Source of the DNA: an uncultured Pelagibacteraceae bacterium
GTDB lineage: Bacteria; Pseudomonadota; Alphaproteobacteria; Pelagibacterales; Pelagibacteraceae
DNA length: 64,000 nt
NCBI GenBank assembly: GCA_902567765.1
Contig: CACFNI010000003.1
Span: 1 to 64,000, forward strand
Reading direction: 5' to 3'
Under the pieces are notes generated by a model. It did not search any database and was not told where the DNA came from. It saw only the letters and a program-made list of their open reading frames with translations. The translations under genes were made by a program, and so were the position numbers. Shown here one piece after another: positions 15,319 through 24,564 of the stretch (position 1 is the first letter of the stretch; the number at the start of each line of letters is the position of its first letter).

Positions 15319-17643
15319 ATGAAGAAGTTATTATTTTTTGTTTTATTTTTTTTATCTATGAGCAATTTTGCTTGGGGAGGAGCTTGCGATGCCACATTAA
15401 GCTCTGACTCTACTAGCATGCTCAATTGTTCAAATGACGATGAGTTAACTGTTAACGAAGATGTTACTTTGTCAAGAACTGGTAATGTAGCAATCCATGG
15501 AGAGTCAAATGAAAATTTGAAAATAACAAATCACGGAACTATACAAAATAGTAAACATCATACAATTTTTCTTACATCGGGAGTTAGTCCTACTATTGAT
15601 AATAAAAGTACTGGTACAATTGAATCAGAAGGAGGATGTTGTACTATAAATTATAAAAATGTCAGTGGTACATTCACTGTTACTAATGCTGGAAGTATAA
15701 TTTCTAAAACCCACGGTACAATTGTTAATTGGGGAAGTAGTAGCGCAGAAACAAATATTATAAATTCAGGAACAATCAGAATGCGTGGAGTAAGTGTCAG
15801 TCAAAGTAATGTAAAAGCACTTTGTGCAATTTGTGCAGGAGGTTCATCTGGTACTGTAACCATTACAAACTCTGGAACAATTGAAACTATCGGAGATGAT
15901 AGACCAGCAATTTATACCAACGATGCAACTACAGCTACTATAACTAATTCAGGAACTATTTCTGGCCACGGAACTTCAAAAGATATTTTAATTGAAGACG
16001 ATGCATCAGGTACTGCTACAACTACAATCAACATCAATCGTGGAGCAACATGGAACAAAGGAATTGATTTAGGTAATACTAATTCGAAAATTGTATTAGG
16101 ATCAGATAATAATAGAGATGTAACAGTAACAATTTATAATCATGATAATTTAACAATAGAAAATAAGACAGGAACAAACGGTTTCACTTTAACAACAGAG
16201 GATTTAGATAGTGGTGGTTCTAGTAATGATGGAACCCTAACAATTTTGGGAGAAAATCTTGAAGTTGAAAAAAATAATCAAAAATATCGAGCAGAAAATA
16301 CTCTAACTAAGATGAGAGGTATATTTGGTGCAGCAAATTACTTAGGAGGACAGTGGCCAGATGAATGTACAACAGTTGATAGAAATGAAAATGATAACGA
16401 ACTTAAAAGAAAATGTAATAATAGATTTGTTAAATTATTTCATAGCTATCAAAAAAGAGATGGTGTGTATGATGGTGCATCTAGTGGAATACTTGGCATG
16501 TTAAGTCCAATAAAATGGAGAGGATATCCAATTGTCAGTAATTTTTTTGTTGGCTACTCTAATCAAGAAGGTGATTTCGATAATGGTGAGTTTTTAGGTG
16601 GAGATAATTTTATTTTAGGACTAAAAAACACTTATGAACACAAAGGAATAAGAGCTTCTTTTACTCCAATGATAGGAGTAAATGACTTAAATGTTAAAGA
16701 TTACGATACAGATAAGGTTGAAAAAAGAACCAATGACTTTCTTAGTGAGTTTGCTGCTATTAATGCGAAAATTAATAAAAAAATTGGAACAGGAGATGAA
16801 AATTATTTGAACATAAGTATTGAAAGTACTTATGGACTACAAAGATTTCCAGAATATTTATCGAAATTTACCGATGGGGATTTAAGCGTTGATGAAAGTA
16901 TTGAGCAATTATTAAGTGGAGGATTTCAAGTTTCATACACAGAGGGACTGCCAGGTAATTTCATTTTAAAACCTTATTTTGGAGCTACTTTAAATAGTAG
17001 TTTAAACGATGAGATAAAAATTACTGCAAGGAATGAAAATAGTAATGTAACAAGTTCTCAAGAAACCTGGTCAGGCTATCACGCGGGTGTTTCATTAACT
17101 AAAAAAGCTAAAGGTATAAACTTTGATTTAAATTTAATGTATGGCAACGAAGATGGCTTAATCAACCAAATTGCAGCTTTTTCAGTGACTAAATCACTTG
17201 GTATTTCAAAAGAAGAGCAAAGGTCAAGTAATAAAGATGAAAATTTAAAACTTGCGAACATTAAGATTGATGAAAATCTATTGGAATTCGGAAAGCTTAA
17301 AGAAATAAATGAACAACTAAAAAATCAAAATGCAAAATTGAAAGCTGAAAATGAGGCTCTTAAATTATTGTATACAAAAACTATTGAGGAAAACAAAACT
17401 AGTAAAAATCTGATTGTTGAACTTTTAAAGGAAAACGAAAAAATAAAACTAGAAAAAGAGATTTTTAAAAATAAACTTTTAGAAAACGAAAATAAAGAAT
17501 TAAAAAAGCAAATAGAAAATGTAGTTGATAATAGAGGGGTTAATAAATTTGCTTTATTATTATTCACTGTAATATTATTTTTACTTGCATATGGGATATC
17601 AGTTTTTATTGTTTCTATTTTTCAATATTCTTTTAAAAAATAA
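15319..17643 (+). CDS. Exported beta-solenoid/barrel protein with coiled-coil and C-terminal membrane helix
   Basis: 774 residues. A signal peptide ends near NFAWG. Residues of about 20-330 are a repetitive solenoid with recurring ITNSGTI units, as in autotransporter passengers. Residues of about 370-640 have alternating, Gly/aromatic beta strands resembling an autotransporter barrel (FFVGYSNQEGDFDNGEF, then GFQVSYTEGLPGNFILKPYF). Unlike an autotransporter it does not end there: residues of about 655-735 form a long Lys/Glu coiled coil (LKEINEQLKNQNAKLKAE), and about 743-768 is one membrane helix (FALLLFTVILFLLAYGISVF). That would tie an outer-membrane domain to the inner membrane. It diverges from the regulator, with shared operator sites. 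Confidence 0.75.
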   Translation: MKKLLFFVLFFLSMSNFAWGGACDATLSSDSTSMLNCSNDDELTVNEDVTLSRTGNVAIHGESNENLKITNHGTIQNSKHHTIFLTSGVSPTIDNKSTGTIESEGGCCTINYKNVSGTFTVTNAGSIISKTHGTIVNWGSSSAETNIINSGTIRMRGVSVSQSNVKALCAICAGGSSGTVTITNSGTIETIGDDRPAIYTNDATTATITNSGTISGHGTSKDILIEDDASGTATTTININRGATWNKGIDLGNTNSKIVLGSDNNRDVTVTIYNHDNLTIENKTGTNGFTLTTEDLDSGGSSNDGTLTILGENLEVEKNNQKYRAENTLTKMRGIFGAANYLGGQWPDECTTVDRNENDNELKRKCNNRFVKLFHSYQKRDGVYDGASSGILGMLSPIKWRGYPIVSNFFVGYSNQEGDFDNGEFLGGDNFILGLKNTYEHKGIRASFTPMIGVNDLNVKDYDTDKVEKRTNDFLSEFAAINAKINKKIGTGDENYLNISIESTYGLQRFPEYLSKFTDGDLSVDESIEQLLSGGFQVSYTEGLPGNFILKPYFGATLNSSLNDEIKITARNENSNVTSSQETWSGYHAGVSLTKKAKGINFDLNLMYGNEDGLINQIAAFSVTKSLGISKEEQRSSNKDENLKLANIKIDENLLEFGKLKEINEQLKNQNAKLKAENEALKLLYTKTIEENKTSKNLIVELLKENEKIKLEKEIFKNKLLENENKELKKQIENVVDNRGVNKFALLLFTVILFLLAYGISVFIVSIFQYSFKK

Positions 17644-17661
17644 ATTAGTTTTTATTAATTT

Positions 17662-19113
17662 ATGAAACTTTGGTTAAAAAAATATTTAATTAGAATTCTA
17701 ATTATAAATTTCTTCTCTTTGATTTATTTAATTCAAACTCCAGCTTTTGATCATGGTTTTTTTTCGGTTCAATCAATTTTTTATTCAGCTAATGTTTTCT
17801 TATTATATTTTTTTATTTTTCTTGAGGCAAAAACTTCTTTCTTTTCTATATATGGTTTGGACTTTAATTTTTATAAACTTCTTATAAATAATTTAAATAA
17901 TTTAAACTTTGAATATGTAATATATATTGCACATGAAAATATAAATATTTTTTATTTTTTATTTTTTTCTTTAGGTTCTATTATTTTTATAGAGAAAATA
18001 AATTATAATTTTGTATTAAAAAAAAATATCTTTAATACAAAAAAAATTATCGCCTCTTCTATTGTTGTTATTATTTTTATTTTAACTAATTTTAATCCAA
18101 GTCATACACATTTAACTCTTGTGGATAGATACAAACATCTAACCAATACGTGGACCTCGAATGATTTAATAGGCTATGGTGTAAAATACATTTCTCAATA
18201 TGTTGATAATAGTTTTTTTAGAAATGATAATTGGTTTAATACAGTTAAATATTCTTATCTTTATTTTGATAGTAACCCTTCAGGAAAAAGACAGCTTTCA
18301 CAGTTTGATACAAATTTAGAATTCAAAAGTTTTAAAAATTTTGGTGAAATTATAAATAAAAAAAAATACCATAACATTTATGTCATAATAAATGAATCTT
18401 ATCCTAATTTTAGAAATAAAAAACTTAAGAATAATTTATTTGAAAAAATAAAATTAGGTAATGATGATTTAATAATTCAGAATTTTAAAAAAAAATGGAA
18501 TAGGACTTTAACAACTCAAGGATCAGAAATGGAATTTTTCTGTAACAATGATGTGGATTTTGAAAAATATATTGTTAGTGAATTAAAAAATTTTATTGAA
18601 GACAATAATTGTTGGATAAATTCAATGAAAGATAAAAACTTAATATACATACATAGTTATGAAGAATATTTTTTTAATCGTATAAGATATAAAAGTTTTT
18701 TTGATAAAACTTTCTTCAAAAAGGAATTAAAAAAATTAAATTTTGAAATTTGTAATCAAAAGTATAGTGGAATATGTGATCATACAATCTTAAATAATAT
18801 GGATAAGATTGTTGAAGATAAAAAAAATAACTTTATTATTTTTTTAACTGTAAATAATCACGTTCCTGTAGAACCTGTTTATGATACTCCATATATAAAT
18901 TGTAACGAAAATTTTCCACTTAATTTAAGTGAACAGTTTTGTAAAATTTATAATAATCAAATGTTATTTAATGAGAGCATTTCTAATTTCTTAAATCGTA
19001 TGAATAAAAATGATTTATTAGTTTTATTTTCTGATACTCCACCTATGTTTGCAACTAAAAGAAGAATTCATTTTGAAGATTTAATTGATGTTTACTTTTT
19101 TTCCAAAAAATAA
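17662..19113 (+). CDS. Membrane-anchored sulfatase/alkaline-phosphatase-fold protein
   Basis: 483 residues: about four N-terminal membrane helices, then a soluble domain resembling phosphoethanolamine/phosphoglycerol transferases. Likely landmarks are YVIINESYPNF (metal-ligand Glu, as in GES motifs of EptA-like enzymes), RTLTTQGSEM (candidate catalytic Thr), FLTVNNHVPVEP (conserved NHxP) and LLVLFSDTPP, where the usual SDHG has lost its metal-binding His. It would modify a surface glycan or lipid on the periplasmic side. It lies 18 bp after the solenoid/barrel gene and may be co-transcribed. Family assignment is by motif; the missing His raises the chance of changed or lost activity. Confidence 0.6.
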   Translation: MKLWLKKYLIRILIINFFSLIYLIQTPAFDHGFFSVQSIFYSANVFLLYFFIFLEAKTSFFSIYGLDFNFYKLLINNLNNLNFEYVIYIAHENINIFYFLFFSLGSIIFIEKINYNFVLKKNIFNTKKIIASSIVVIIFILTNFNPSHTHLTLVDRYKHLTNTWTSNDLIGYGVKYISQYVDNSFFRNDNWFNTVKYSYLYFDSNPSGKRQLSQFDTNLEFKSFKNFGEIINKKKYHNIYVIINESYPNFRNKKLKNNLFEKIKLGNDDLIIQNFKKKWNRTLTTQGSEMEFFCNNDVDFEKYIVSELKNFIEDNNCWINSMKDKNLIYIHSYEEYFFNRIRYKSFFDKTFFKKELKKLNFEICNQKYSGICDHTILNNMDKIVEDKKNNFIIFLTVNNHVPVEPVYDTPYINCNENFPLNLSEQFCKIYNNQMLFNESISNFLNRMNKNDLLVLFSDTPPMFATKRRIHFEDLIDVYFFSKK

Positions 19114-19134
19114 TTTTTAAACACCAATCAATTT

Positions 19135-20415
19135 TTACTTTCCATCAATAACTACTATTGTTAAATCATCTTTTTGAATTTTACCGGACTTAACAATATC
19201 TTCGATGATAACTTTTAACCTGTTATTGTTTGGCGTGGATTGATATTTTTTTATATAATTCTGAAAACCTTCAGAGCCTAACATTTCACCATTTGGATCT
19301 TTAATCTCTGTAATTCCATCTGTAAAAATATACATTGAGCTATCTGAAAAGGGTATTACGTTCTCTTTATAAGTAATCTTTGGCATAATGCCTAAAGGTG
19401 GCCCTGCTTCTTTATGATCAGAAAATTTTCTATCCTTTGAGTAAATAAGAGGAGGTTCGTGACCGGCATTTGAAATAAGTAATTCTTTTTTATTGCTGTC
19501 GTATATTCCAACCAGCATAGTTACAAACATGCCCCTTGCTGCAGTTTCACAAATTTCTTTATTTAATAAATTTAATAAATCTGAAGCTGAAAACATTGTT
19601 TTACTTAAACATCTATAGAGACTTGAGGCCTTTGACATTAAAAGTGATGACTTTATTCCTTTCCCAGATACATCTGCAACACCAAATCCATACTTGCCGT
19701 TTCCTAAATCAGAAAAATTATAAAAATCTCCAGATACTACCTTCGCAGGAATATTTATTCCAGCTATAGGAAAGGGATCTTCTTTATTTTTTGATAATAA
19801 AGTTTTTTGAATCTCTCCTACAATTTCTATTTCTTTTTGCATTCTATTTTTATCTATAAGTTCTTTAGCCATTCGTGCATTTCTGATAGCGAGTGCTGCT
19901 GGTGTTGCAAGAGTTTCCAAAAGTTTTCTATCGCTTTCTTCAAAAAGTTTATTTGTTGTTTTTTTATTTAGACAGTGAATTACGCCAATGCATTCATTGG
20001 CAGCAATTAGTGGAGCACATAATACAGAATATGTTGTAAAATTAGTTTTGTTGTCCAAGTCAAAATAAAATTCAGCAATTTCTCTTACATCTTTTCTTAC
20101 ATCTCCAACCCTAATACATTTTTTTTGCAAAACAGCTTTTCCCATCACTCCTTGTGTTAAAGGAATTTCATAATCTTCAAGGTAAGCTTGGTGTTTAGAT
20201 TGAATGCACTGAAAAACTTGTTTTTTTTCTTCGATTAAAAATATGTTTGCAGCTTGAGCATTTATTCTTTTTATTATTACCTCTAAAGAATTTTGTAAAG
20301 TTTCGTTAAGATCAAGAGAGGTTGCAAACTCCTGATTCATTTGAGTGATTATCTGTAAATCCTTAATACGCGAATCTTCTTTAATTGGCTCAGGTTTTTT
20401 CGATTTAAAAAACAT
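19135..20415 (-). CDS. GAF-domain PP2C (SpoIIE/RsbU type) phosphatase
   Basis: 426 residues. A short coil leads into a GAF domain at about 30-180 (FATSLDLNETLQNSLEVIIK, then GVMGKAVLQKKCIRVGDV). A second short coil follows, then a PP2C-SpoIIE domain with metal-binding motifs VSGDFYNF, GFGVADVSGKGIKSSLLM, ISNAGHEPPLIY and MYIFTDGITE. Such enzymes dephosphorylate a STAS antagonist in response to a signal sensed by the GAF domain. The STAS/kinase pair at 3998-4710 is the evident partner set, though 15 kb away. Its 3' end faces the sulfatase-like gene. Confidence 0.93.
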   Translation of the reverse strand: MFFKSKKPEPIKEDSRIKDLQIITQMNQEFATSLDLNETLQNSLEVIIKRINAQAANIFLIEEKKQVFQCIQSKHQAYLEDYEIPLTQGVMGKAVLQKKCIRVGDVRKDVREIAEFYFDLDNKTNFTTYSVLCAPLIAANECIGVIHCLNKKTTNKLFEESDRKLLETLATPAALAIRNARMAKELIDKNRMQKEIEIVGEIQKTLLSKNKEDPFPIAGINIPAKVVSGDFYNFSDLGNGKYGFGVADVSGKGIKSSLLMSKASSLYRCLSKTMFSASDLLNLLNKEICETAARGMFVTMLVGIYDSNKKELLISNAGHEPPLIYSKDRKFSDHKEAGPPLGIMPKITYKENVIPFSDSSMYIFTDGITEIKDPNGEMLGSEGFQNYIKKYQSTPNNNRLKVIIEDIVKSGKIQKDDLTIVVIDGK

Positions 20416-20461
20416 ATTTTATATTTTGCATTTTACATCTTTTTTGATAATTTTAACAATA

Positions 20462-20575
20462 ATGGAAATTATAATATACGCGCCTAATTTTTATTTACAC
20501 ATTCAAGATGCGGTAGTATTTATACAATACTGTATAGATGGAGTTCTTGAAATTGCATCTCATATAAAAATATAA
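20462..20575 (+). CDS. Possible 37-residue leader protein upstream of pilD
   Basis: An ATG at 20462 opens a 37-codon frame (MEIIIYAPNFYLHIQDAVVF...) whose TAA lies 3 bp before the GTG start of pilD, in the same reading direction. The close spacing and the non-ATG start of pilD would suit translational coupling. No family is recognised, and the ORF track extends the frame further upstream without an obvious start. It could be chance in an AT-rich leader. Confidence 0.35.
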   Translation: MEIIIYAPNFYLHIQDAVVFIQYCIDGVLEIASHIKI

Positions 20576-20578
20576 TTT

Positions 20579-21346
20579 GTGCTTTACACACTAGCTTTTG
20601 TATTGGGCAGTATTTGGGGAAGTTTTTGTAATGTTTGTATTTATCGTCTTCCTCTAGAAAAAAATATCATAAAGGGTAGATCTTTTTGCACTTCATGTGA
20701 AAAGAAAATTAATTGGTATGATAATATCCCTCTTTTATCTTTTATACTCTTAAAAGGAAAATGCAGATGTGGTAAATCTAAAATAAGTTTACAATACTTT
20801 ATAGTAGAATTGCTTTCTGCAATAAGTTTTGTTTTAATTTATTATTTCTATGGAGTTTCAATCACAACTTTATTATTAATAATATTAACTATTTTTTTTA
20901 TAATAATTTTTTTTATTGATTTAAAACATTATATTATTCCAAATGAACTAACATTTCCTTTAATGTTTATTGGTTTTGTAAAATCTTTTGATCCTAATTT
21001 AAATCAATCTTTATTTCCAAACTATATTAATTCTTTAATAGGAGGATTGTTTGGTTATTCAATAATTTGGTTAATTATTTTTTTCTACAAAAATTTAAGA
21101 AAGAAAGAAGGCATGGGACTTGGTGATGCAAAATTAATTGCTGTTGTCGGCTTTTGGTTTGGATGGTTTAGCATACCTTTTACAATTTTTATTTCATCAT
21201 TGGTTGCGCTCATTTTTTCTGTTCCATCTCTATTAAAAAAAACTAGAGATATGTCTACGCAAATTCCTTTTGGACCTTTTATTATAATAGGCTGTCTTAT
21301 CTACGTTTATTTTGCAAATTATATTAAAAACTTCTTTTTATACTAG
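20579..21346 (+). CDS. pilD: Prepilin peptidase / N-methyltransferase PilD
   Basis: 255 residues, GTG start. The N-terminal domain keeps two CxxC-type pairs (CTSCEKK and CRCGKSK, zinc site), followed by seven or so membrane helices. Both catalytic aspartate motifs are present: FFIDLKHYIIPNELT (the xxD...P site) and GLGDAKL (GxGD). It removes the leader of every prepilin in this window after the glycine and N-methylates the mature end. It is the only plus-strand pilus gene and is separated from the pilus operons. Confidence 0.95.
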   Translation: MLYTLAFVLGSIWGSFCNVCIYRLPLEKNIIKGRSFCTSCEKKINWYDNIPLLSFILLKGKCRCGKSKISLQYFIVELLSAISFVLIYYFYGVSITTLLLIILTIFFIIIFFIDLKHYIIPNELTFPLMFIGFVKSFDPNLNQSLFPNYINSLIGGLFGYSIIWLIIFFYKNLRKKEGMGLGDAKLIAVVGFWFGWFSIPFTIFISSLVALIFSVPSLLKKTRDMSTQIPFGPFIIIGCLIYVYFANYIKNFFLY

Positions 21347-21426
21347 ATAAAATTTTTTTAAAACAAATTAGATTTTTTTTGATATAAAAAAAATTCAATT
21401 TAAAAAATTTTTATTTAATTTAAAAT

Positions 21427-22755
21427 ATGAAAAGAGCTATTCTTAATGTAATTTTTATTTTCTTTTTTTTGACAGGAAATTTATTTTCATCCCAAATTAC
21501 ATATGAAGAAATTTTAGATAATCCATCAGACCTTCAGTTAAATTTAAATTATGCAAAGCAGCAACAAAATTCGGGCAACATTAAATTGACAATAGCAACT
21601 TTAGAAAGATTAAGTATGCTTTATCCTGAGAATCTGGATATTAAATTATATTTATTATCCATTTTGATTGAAATGGACTCATCTGTAAAAGTTGATCTCA
21701 TGGTAAGAACTTTGATGAATGATCCTAATACCACAGATGAAACTAAAAAAGTAATCGCAGGATTATTATCAAATACAAAAAAAGAAAAAAAAGAAAAACA
21801 AAAAAGCAAATGGTTTGCTTATCTAGATTTAAAATATTCACATACTGAAGAAGATAATATTAGTGGAGTAACAAAATCAAAAAAAAATTTACAAGAAAAC
21901 AATTTATTACCATACCCACAAATTGATAATAGATTAGTTGTAGAATATGACAAAACTTATACGAAAGCAGCTGCCTTAACACTAGGAAAAAACATTAATG
22001 ATACTTCATCAATGTTTTTAAATTTTGGTTTAGATTCAAATACAATTAATAAAAAAATTAAAGGTGACAGCGATGTTGTATCTTCCTCAGTAAGTTATTT
22101 TAAAATATTGGGAAACCACTACCTGTCACCATATTTTTATTGGAATCGACCTAATTATAGAAAACAAGAGGATTCCAATTCAAAAGGTGTAGGAATAAAC
22201 AATACTTTAATTATCAATGAAAAAAGTAATATTAATTACAGTCTAGGTTTTGCGAACACCTCTTATGATAATAACCTAACCTTTAGCACAGCAAATGAGA
22301 GTAATAGCGATGTATATTCAAGTTTTCTTAGATACAATTATAATGTTACAAATAAAATTCAATTAGGTGCAAAAATTATTTTAAATAGAACTGAGACTTT
22401 AAAAGAATTTGATAGCTTTGATACAAATGGTTTTAGTATTTTATATTCGCAAATATTACCATTTGGAACTTTGAAATTTAAAAATACATATCTTCAAAAT
22501 AATTATGATGATAAAGAGACGTTTATAAGTACATCCATAACAAGAAATGATGAAAGTTTAGTTACATCAATATCATTAGAGGGACAAATAAACCAAATCC
22601 TTCCAGTTTTGAAAACGCTAAATAAAGACAATAGTATTTTTTATTCTTTTAATTTAAAGCAGTCTGATGTAAGTTCAAATATAGCTAATCATGATATTTT
22701 AAGAAATTTTATTACTTTTGGACTAACTAAAAGGATTAATTTAAATGTACAGTAA
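21427..22755 (+). CDS. TPR plus outer-membrane beta-barrel protein, short form
   Basis: 442 residues. A cleavable signal peptide (ends near LFSS) is followed at once by a TPR segment (EEILDNPSDLQLNLNYAKQQ, then IKLTIATLERLSMLYPENLD). A Lys-rich linker and a C-terminal region of alternating strands ending DILRNFITFGLTKRINLNV follow, typical of an outer-membrane barrel. The TPR segment is a close match to residues 170-240 of the 575-residue protein at 1170-2897, so the two are paralogues. Its 3' end overlaps the FecR gene by 11 bp. The Slam/DUF560-like layout suggests help with surface-protein assembly; unproven. Confidence 0.8.
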   Translation: MKRAILNVIFIFFFLTGNLFSSQITYEEILDNPSDLQLNLNYAKQQQNSGNIKLTIATLERLSMLYPENLDIKLYLLSILIEMDSSVKVDLMVRTLMNDPNTTDETKKVIAGLLSNTKKEKKEKQKSKWFAYLDLKYSHTEEDNISGVTKSKKNLQENNLLPYPQIDNRLVVEYDKTYTKAAALTLGKNINDTSSMFLNFGLDSNTINKKIKGDSDVVSSSVSYFKILGNHYLSPYFYWNRPNYRKQEDSNSKGVGINNTLIINEKSNINYSLGFANTSYDNNLTFSTANESNSDVYSSFLRYNYNVTNKIQLGAKIILNRTETLKEFDSFDTNGFSILYSQILPFGTLKFKNTYLQNNYDDKETFISTSITRNDESLVTSISLEGQINQILPVLKTLNKDNSIFYSFNLKQSDVSSNIANHDILRNFITFGLTKRINLNVQ

Positions 22756-23320
22756 AAAAATAATTATTATATTAATTCTAATATTGTTGCCAAACTTTGC
22801 AAATGCAAATACATCAAATTTTATTGGTGTTGTAGGCGCAGCCATTGGGGAGATTAAAAATCAAAATAATGAAAACTTGGTTGATGGATCAAAAATATTT
22901 TTTGGAGATACAATTATCTCAAAAGAAAAGTCAAATGCGCAAATACTATTTCTTGACCAGACAGTTTTAACACTTGGTGAGGATACAGAGTTAACTATAG
23001 ATGAATTTATATATGATCCTAAAAGTCACGAAGGATCTTTCATTTCCAATGTTAAGTCTGGCACTGTTAAATTTATAACTGGACAAATAAGTAAACAAAA
23101 TCCTGACAATTTAGAAGTAAAAGTTCCATCAGGAGTATTAGGTGCTCGTGGTACAGAATTTATTGTTCTATCGGAAAATGAAAATAAAAGTACAGTTGTA
23201 TTATTGGGGCCAGGACCAGAAAATACTTTGGGAATGATACCTGGAAATCTAATACTTTCCGATGGGATAAACTCTATAAATATTACTAATCCTGGATATG
23301 AAGCAATGGTAACAAATTAA
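22745..23320 (+). CDS. FecR-domain exported protein, short form
   Basis: 191 residues with a signal peptide ending near NANA and one FecR domain: FLDQTVLTLGEDTELTIDEF, VKSGTVKFITGQIS and VPSGVLGARGTEFIV. The order of motifs and much of the sequence match the protein at 1-1050, but this copy stops soon after the domain and has no lysine-rich extension. It overlaps the preceding barrel gene by 11 bp and abuts the next gene with no gap, so the three genes 21427-24343 form one unit. Confidence 0.88.
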   Translation: MYSKKIIIILILILLPNFANANTSNFIGVVGAAIGEIKNQNNENLVDGSKIFFGDTIISKEKSNAQILFLDQTVLTLGEDTELTIDEFIYDPKSHEGSFISNVKSGTVKFITGQISKQNPDNLEVKVPSGVLGARGTEFIVLSENENKSTVVLLGPGPENTLGMIPGNLILSDGINSINITNPGYEAMVTN

Positions 23321-24343
23321 ATGAAAAAAATACTATTTATATTCAAAACAATTTTTATAATTGAGTTAATGATTTCTTTTGGATTTGCCGAAATTTCAAC
23401 TCCTACACCTACAACTGCTCTTAATAAAATTGCGAGTTCTATGAGCCATTCAGCACAAAATGATCAACAAAATATTTTGGAAATAACTAATGCCACATCA
23501 AATTTACTAAATAGCTCTGAACTTACTGCAGGAATACAAGAGTCAGCTGAAAAATATGGATTAACAATTGACTCAGAAGCAGCAGCTATTTTGGCAGGTA
23601 TCGATACGTCTAGCAGTGAATCCATAGCTAAGGCACTTGCATCAATGGATGCTAATATAGGCTGGCTGGATGATGATTACGTTCAAACAATTGATCAGGA
23701 TACAATTATTTATGATTCAGAATTTCAAACTTTAACTAAAGTAACTGGGGGAGATTTAGAATATGCTTCTAGTAATGACGTTTTTGATCCAAATGTAGCA
23801 CAACAAGTAAGAGCTCAAGTTTATGTAAATTTTAAAAAGAGAACCATATTTGCTGAAGTAGATACAAAAGTAACTCGAACAGGTACTTCAGATGAAATTG
23901 AAATAGGTTGGAATACAGGAACTGCTTCATTTAGTTCATTACCTGTCGTGGCTACAGCAGATCAACGCCTTAGAAAGGATGGATTTTCTCACGATGTTCC
24001 TTTTGGAACCAACATTGATGCTTCAAGTACATTTAGTACTATGAAAAAAAGTACAACACAGCTTCAGGATGCTTGTGCTGTTTCAACTTGTGGGGATGGA
24101 GATTATTGGACTGTTAAACAAAATTTTATTGAGGAATTTAATAACGATACATCGGATACTAGTTCAGTGGGGTCAGTATACTTTTATGGTAAATTTACAA
24201 CTGCATCAGAAGGATCTGCAGGGTCTGGAACTTTAGTTTTAGAAGGTGGTCATACAGCAGACGGTGCTAACGAACAAACATTTGTAGAGTCTATTGAGAG
24301 ATATGAAGCAACTGCTACCTTGATTGGAAAAGCTGCGGAATAG
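23321..24343 (+). CDS. Exported protein of unknown function in the FecR/barrel unit
   Basis: 340 residues with a signal peptide ending near GFAE. Residues of about 20-120 are helical and Ser/Ala/Thr-rich. The C-terminal two thirds alternate as beta strands: AQVYVNFKKRTIFAEVDTKV near the middle and SVYFYGKFTTASEGSAGSGT near the end. This spacing recalls small surface beta-barrel domains in which a 'vdF..rtv' strand is followed by a GxFyG turn. It starts directly after the FecR stop codon. I do not recognise the family. The pairing suggests it may be the exported client of the TPR/barrel protein; that is inference. Confidence 0.75.
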   Translation: MKKILFIFKTIFIIELMISFGFAEISTPTPTTALNKIASSMSHSAQNDQQNILEITNATSNLLNSSELTAGIQESAEKYGLTIDSEAAAILAGIDTSSSESIAKALASMDANIGWLDDDYVQTIDQDTIIYDSEFQTLTKVTGGDLEYASSNDVFDPNVAQQVRAQVYVNFKKRTIFAEVDTKVTRTGTSDEIEIGWNTGTASFSSLPVVATADQRLRKDGFSHDVPFGTNIDASSTFSTMKKSTTQLQDACAVSTCGDGDYWTVKQNFIEEFNNDTSDTSSVGSVYFYGKFTTASEGSAGSGTLVLEGGHTADGANEQTFVESIERYEATATLIGKAAE

Positions 24344-24366
24344 TAATCTATTACAGTATATTAAAT

Positions 24367-24564
24367 ATGCTTTTATTTTTTTGTATATCTGTATCAGCAT
24401 TTAACTTTTTTATAATTGTCTATGCTTATTCACTAAATTTTTTTCCAAAAAAATGGAGAAAGAAAGTTAATCAAGATACTTTGGTTGGATTAGCACTGAT
24501 ATTTGTAACTATGACTACAATGTTTGCGTGGATTATTTATTTTTATTTTAAAATATTTAGTTAG
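24367..24564 (+). CDS. Small two-helix membrane protein
   Basis: 65 residues with two hydrophobic segments (FFCISVSAFNFFIIVYAY and LVGLALIFVTMTTMFAWIIYFYF) joined by a basic loop KKWRKKVNQ. It lies 23 bp after the exported-protein gene and overlaps the 3' end of pilY1 on the other strand by 4 bp. The clean two-helix pattern supports a real gene. No function is recognised. Confidence 0.6.
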   Translation: MLLFFCISVSAFNFFIIVYAYSLNFFPKKWRKKVNQDTLVGLALIFVTMTTMFAWIIYFYFKIFS

